Positions 62,105 to 64,000 of a stretch of DNA of 64,000 nucleotides are shown here, in pieces. The notes below the pieces were generated by a model. The model was not told the DNA's origin and made no database searches. It saw only the letters and a list, made by a program, of their open reading frames with translations. Both the position numbers and the translations under genes were made by a program. Numbering within the stretch: position 1 is the stretch's first letter; every line of letters starts with the position of its first letter. The stretch comes from Phymatolithon calcareum (Eukaryota; Rhodophyta; Florideophyceae; Hapalidiales), in assembly GCA_977006965.1 (NCBI GenBank), contig OZ345375.1, forward strand, positions 1,922,001-1,986,000. Reading direction: 5' to 3'.

Positions 62105-63630
62105 CTAGACCGGATGCATTCTCGCGTTGGCGAGCGGACGAGGCCACAATGGAGGCTTTTCGAAAAAGCTACTGCGAGCCGATTGCCCTCTACAGTGGTA
62201 CAGAAGCAACCAAAGGAAGGCAGAAGAGAATATCAAGTTCTTCGAGGAGTCCGATATGAATATTTTCATGTCCCAGTACGGACATGCCGCAGAAGAGCAG
62301 CGAGCAACTCTGCAACTCAGCGAGACTATGTCAGCCCCCCAGAATGGATCAGCGTACAATTGCTGGATGCAGAGCATATCAGCCCGAAATTCGGAAGCCC
62401 AGTTTAGCACGAACCCTGAAGAAAACACGAATGAGTCGTCGACACAACACAGTACTCGCGAAAAGCTGCTGAGCAAGGGACAATGGAAGGAAAGGTCCGC
62501 GCAAGTTCGGAAGCCGTAGATACGGCACGGTTACCCAGCGAAGAGGAGAACAGCCAAACAACGGATGAGGAGACGCAATAATCCAGCCAAGTCGAAGAAA
62601 ATCGCTTGGAAAATAGAGAAACATCCACACCAGCATCGCGCTTGGAAGCTGAAGGAAGAATCGATCAATGATTTTCGGAAATCGCACCGAATTGTGTACC
62701 TTCAATGTGGGTGGATCATCCGAAACTCCAGCGATGGTCGAGAAGCTAATGGAACAGAACCATATCCAAGTTTTGGGGTTCACAGAGTCGTTCCAGAGAG
62801 AAGATATTATAGTAAGGGTCAAGTATGATCAGATATGTGTAACGAGACCCCAGGAAGGCAGAGAGAGACCACGTGGAGGCGTATCACTCGTAACCAGACT
62901 AGGAACACCATCAAGAGCCCTCTTCAAGGCAGCGACGAAGGCGTAACAAGCTGTTGGGGCAAATGTGGATGACGTTGCCATGGTTGTGGTGTACATTTCA
63001 ACACTAGCAAGACAAAAGGAGTACGAAAAATGCTTAACTTGCCTACACAAATACTTAAATTACGTGAGATTTAAACCCGACACATAGACTTTGGGACAAT
63101 AAGAGCAACTGGAAGGGGACTAAAATTGTATGTTGGGCAGCTAAGTACAATTGGAAAATAAGGAGAGCGAGTAGCCCAACATTAGTGACAAATCAAGGAA
63201 GGGGTAACATCGACATTTTTCTAACGAAGGCAGCGGAATCGGAGCTCGCATATGTTCAAAATGGATTTTAAGAAGGAAGCACCAAGCACCTACCGGTACG
63301 AATGCGATTCCTGAACAACAAAATCGTTGCGGGTCCGAGAGAAAAGCTCGTATCCAGAACAGCAAGGAATTGTCCACAACGAGCGGCGCAAGGCAGTTCG
63401 GAAATATCAACATGGGCCCTAGATATGATAGAAAGACTGCGCGCTTGTAGCAAAGAAGACGAACTCAATGCATGGTACGATGTACTTGTGCTATGATTGC
63501 AAAGCTCTGGACATTCAACAAGCCCAGGTCGGGACGGAACAAGACTTTCTGCAATAGAGAGTTCGATCAATGAGCCAAGAAATGAACACGGTTCGTAGAC
63601 AGGCAATGCTGCACGAGTGAAACGAGGGAC
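62105..63630 (+). pseudogene. LINE 5' half remnant (family 1): ORF1-like and endonuclease
   Basis: Front part (62127-62519) is open for 130 codons: Gln/Ser/Glu-rich, possibly the ORF1 or N-terminus of the element, otherwise unrecognised. Then 62668-62946 encodes the start of an EEP endonuclease (LCTFNVGGSS with the catalytic N, VLGFTESFQREDI with the catalytic E, RPRGGVSLVTRLGTPSRA) before a stop. VVVYISTLARQKEYEKC and the linker (NNKIVAGPREKLVSRTARNC) follow in broken frames. It complements the 5'-truncated copy at 39065-40039. Confidence 0.75.
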
Positions 63631-63659
63631 TCTTACGCTCTCAGGGATTATATAGCGAC

Positions 63660-63851
63660 CAATTGCGATTAATAGTCAAGGGTCAGTTAGTTCTCCCGCT
63701 CGTTTTACAGGGTGTGCATTTCTCGCCCTGCTCTATTTAAGCGGCGATCTTGATCGCATATTAGACTGGAACATCTAATCATCGCATGGAGCGAGATCAC
63801 TCCATTTCAGGATAAACACAACCTTACCTTTTCACTCCCAGTGATTACATG
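63660..63851 (+). repeat. LTR-like repeat near the right window edge
   Basis: Matches 25340-25522: CAGGGTGTGCA, TATTTAAGCGGCGAT, GATCGCATATTAGACTGG, CTTTTCACTCCCAGTGATTA. The following 149 bp to the window end do not match 25523 onward and could be the body of an element that continues outside, but no gag is recognisable. Confidence 0.5.
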
Positions 63852-64000
63852 CTATACAAAATGGTTAAAAAGACTGGTCTCCAAGCTGACATGGTAGAGC
63901 ACAAAAATGTCAAGTGTTGATCAAGAAAATGGTACGGAAATCGAAGGAGGATCAATTTGAGTTATTTCTAGAAGGAATCGAGAATATGGGCCCTAGCGAG

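Overview
The window looks like repeat-rich nuclear DNA from a eukaryote. Its genes are single-exon, have TATA boxes and no bacterial operon layout, and are surrounded by Ty3/gypsy, Ty1/copia and several LINE families. Compact intronless genes lying between transposon-packed intervals fit a red alga of the Chondrus type. That assignment is inference, because no rRNA or organelle marker is present. I recognised no tRNA, rRNA or CRISPR.

The host genes fall into three kinds. (1) Seven intact genes and one broken gene encode small secreted proteins: a signal peptide followed by one SIMPL (DUF541/YggE-like) domain (1010-1738, 7745-8446, 20681-21436, 23416-24195, 32168-32902, pseudogene 45855-46460, 51728-52435, 56527-57261). 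(2) One gene encodes a PWWP-domain protein (5743-6375). (3) One intact class-V aminotransferase/cysteine-desulfurase-like gene (33154-34593) has two decayed copies (53619-55019 and 58027-58487).

Layout. 1-13.5 kb: three host genes, a TA-flanked MITE, LINE tails and two full-length SINE-like elements with GC-rich ACGTC-repeat heads. 13.5-18.9 kb: an intact Ty3/gypsy chromovirus with identical LTRs. 19-25 kb: two SIMPL genes, LINE tails and ultrashort palindromic insertions. 25-32 kb: mostly unrecognised or decayed repeat DNA with a perfect 72-bp palindrome. 32-58.5 kb: a head-to-tail array of a unit [aminotransferase -> <- SIMPL], present as unit A (32978-46131, split by a 5.4-kb nested LINE and a 4.3-kb copia element), unit C (51083-52655), unit B (53412-57475) and fragment D (57990-58487). 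A dead Ty3/gypsy lies between A and C. 58.7-64 kb: LINE remnants and an LTR-like repeat.

The most interesting signals are these. The secreted SIMPL family shares an upstream module and TATA geometry, and carries a variable Gly/Tyr-rich loop. Paralogous empty sites and exact target duplications let the transposon history be read directly. A copia primer-binding site matches the anticodon-loop half of initiator tRNA-Met. Palindromes of 18-26 bp, each flanked by a short direct repeat, look like collapsed DNA transposons. A SINE-like family has modular ACGTC-repeat heads.
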